Positions 5,555-6,979 of a stretch of 6,979 nt of DNA are shown here, in pieces. How positions within the stretch are numbered: position 1 is the stretch's first letter; every line of letters starts with the position of its first letter. Under the pieces are notes generated by a model. It did no database searches, was not told the origin of the DNA, and saw only the letters and a list, made by a program, of their open reading frames with translations. The translations under genes were made by a program, and so were the position numbers. Source of the stretch: Treponema sp. (lineage in GTDB: Bacteria > Spirochaetota > Spirochaetia > Treponematales > Breznakiellaceae); contig WQZT01000087.1 of the NCBI GenBank assembly GCA_009780595.1, positions 1-6,979 on the forward strand. Reading direction: 5' to 3'.

Positions 5555-6979
5555 ATGAAAAAGAAAAATGCGTTTGCGGCACTGTTAATTGCCGCAATTA
5601 CATTGTCATGTGCAGTAATTTCCTGTACATTTGAACCCGAAGTAAGCAGCATTGGTGATACAACAATCAACAGGGGAAAAGAAGATCGCACAGGAGAAAT
5701 TCCATTCGAGAGTGCAGAAGTCTTGTCAAGGTTCTCTGCCGATCCGAAGATAATCGGCTATGAACGAGCCCGTGTGCTGGCTCTTTTGGAGCTCATGGCA
5801 AAAGGTATCGATGTTGATATGGGGTGGGAAGGGCACAGGCTGGAACCGCTCCCAGTGGTAATTTACGGGCTGGACAACAGACCTCGATATTACGATTTTA
5901 TCGTACTTGATGCCGAAGCACAGCCCATTGGAACAATACGTTCCCACGCCCGGCGCGTTGCTTCCACAACCATCAGCAGCTACTTTCACGGGATTGCTGA
6001 CTATAAAGTGGCACTGTCGAAGGCAGGTTTTGACGGGGCGCTATTTGAGGACTGGAGAGGGAGTTCCTTTGTCGGTCTGCGCGGCAGGGCAGGTGAATTG
6101 CCCGGATTGCTTATAAACCCGGAAACGGGCGAAACAGTGGAAGCTGAAAAAGACCTTGAAGGTGTAGAGATAATTGAGGCGTTTATGGACTCTGATTTCC
6201 CTGCTCTTGCCAGCCAAGGACCAACGATGGAAGGCTTAGGCATTTCTGAGGACGATCCTGACTATGAGGAAGTGCTGAAAGCAATAAGTGCCATTGAAAG
6301 CAAAACACCGGAAGAAATAGAAGCAAGCCTCCAAGCAGCGTTGCAACAGGAGACTGAGCAGAGCGAGGCTTTTTGGGCGGCTGTCGAAGAAAAGTGGTCG
6401 GAGATAGAGCCTTTGCTGGCTGATGAAGATGAGCTTTTTGACGTGCAAGGCAAGTTTTTGGGAAGGCTTTTCAAAAAGATCGTGAATGTAGTGGTTACTA
6501 TCTTTACAGGTGTTGACGAAACTAAGTATTGGCTAAACAGGTACACGAATAGTCCTTCAATGTATCGCGAGTTTTATTACAAAAAAGATGATACTTGGTG
6601 CGGTCCATGGGCTACGGGTTACATAATGTGGGTAAAAGAAGGCAGACGTATAGACAGATATGACCGCTTTTTAAGTTATGCTACAACCACAGGGGGCTTC
6701 TTTATTGGAGCTGCACTTTGGCGAGCTACAAATGATTCACGACCTATGTTCCCCTCTGAAATGCAACGAGCTTTTCTCTCTATTTCGGGTGGAAGAATAA
6801 GGATTGGAGACTCTTGGATTTTTGATAGTTGGCATGCGTATGACCATATAAAACGAGGGCGCGGACCTGCGCTTCTACTTTGTTCTGTTAAGGGTGAGCC
6901 GCATTGGCAGGTAGCAGTTGGAGCCAGGCAAGATGGGTCTAGGTTTTGGCGAACATACCATTTTTTACTGCAGGATAAC
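5555..6979 (+). CDS. Lipoprotein with C-terminal papain-like (C39-like) cysteine peptidase domain, 3'-partial
   Basis: The frame stays open from ATG 5555 to the last base: 475 codons and no stop in the window. GGAGG (5543-5547) lies 7 bases before the start. A short basic N-terminus (MKKK), a hydrophobic stretch and lipobox VISC place the lipidated Cys at residue 24, so the protein is exported and membrane-anchored. Residues about 60-195 contain a mixed alpha/beta region with VVIYGLDNRPRYYDFIVLDA (101-120), which resembles the propeptide-like domains found before secreted papain-type peptidases. Residues 225-300 are Glu-rich and helical, probably a linker. The C-terminal domain has TWCGPWATGY (347-356), with Cys349 as likely nucleophile, and GEPHWQVAVG (447-456), with His450 as likely base. 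LLQDN at the window edge may supply the third Asp/Asn. Peptidase or transamidase activity is inferred from this Cys-His layout. The target is unknown, and the rest of the protein is needed to judge completeness. The divergent membrane regulator and the palindrome array suggest controlled expression. Confidence 0.78.
   Translation, partial: MKKKNAFAALLIAAITLSCAVISCTFEPEVSSIGDTTINRGKEDRTGEIPFESAEVLSRFSADPKIIGYERARVLALLELMAKGIDVDMGWEGHRLEPLPVVIYGLDNRPRYYDFIVLDAEAQPIGTIRSHARRVASTTISSYFHGIADYKVALSKAGFDGALFEDWRGSSFVGLRGRAGELPGLLINPETGETVEAEKDLEGVEIIEAFMDSDFPALASQGPTMEGLGISEDDPDYEEVLKAISAIESKTPEEIEASLQAALQQETEQSEAFWAAVEEKWSEIEPLLADEDELFDVQGKFLGRLFKKIVNVVVTIFTGVDETKYWLNRYTNSPSMYREFYYKKDDTWCGPWATGYIMWVKEGRRIDRYDRFLSYATTTGGFFIGAALWRATNDSRPMFPSEMQRAFLSISGGRIRIGDSWIFDSWHAYDHIKRGRGPALLLCSVKGEPHWQVAVGARQDGSRFWRTYHFLLQDN

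Overview
The window reads as bacterial chromosome of roughly 50% GC, with dense genes, good Shine-Dalgarno sequences and sigma70-type promoters. The best guess for the host is a spirochaete of the Treponema type. The grounds are a short-signal lipoprotein and a multi-TM membrane protein ending in a LuxR-type helix-turn-helix. A Firmicute is the main alternative, because DUF5058/M20 operons also fit there. This assignment is inference; nothing in the window settles it.

Left part (1-3138): a divergent control region (60-240) separates the start of an unidentified minus-strand gene from a plus-strand operon of four tightly packed genes. In order these are a DUF5058 family membrane protein, a second unnamed polytopic membrane protein, a small YajC-domain protein, and an M20D-type metallo-amidohydrolase. 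Spacings are 1, 0 and 14 bases, and a near-consensus promoter (164-192) overlaps a perfect 14-bp palindrome. The simplest reading is an uptake-and-hydrolysis module: the two membrane proteins (perhaps with the YajC-like protein) bring in an N-acyl amino acid, peptide or related amide, and the cytosolic hydrolase cleaves it. The substrate is not identifiable from the sequence.

Middle (3139-4571): a strong 15-bp-stem bidirectional terminator separates the operon from a convergent class III (CaiB/BaiF) CoA-transferase gene. That gene has its own excellent promoter (TTGACA-17-TATAGT).

Right part (4572-6979): a divergent pair. On the minus strand is a six-TM protein with a C-terminal LuxR-type DNA-binding domain, i.e. 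a membrane-embedded regulator. On the plus strand is a large lipoprotein that runs off the window. It has a Cys/His papain-like (C39-like) C-terminal domain and a possible propeptide-like N-terminal domain. Between them lies a phased array of four TGATAC-N4-GTATCA palindromes, about 22 bp apart, ending just upstream of the lipoprotein promoter. The array, the membrane regulator and the secreted peptidase-like lipoprotein look like one regulatory unit, and this is the most interesting part of the window.
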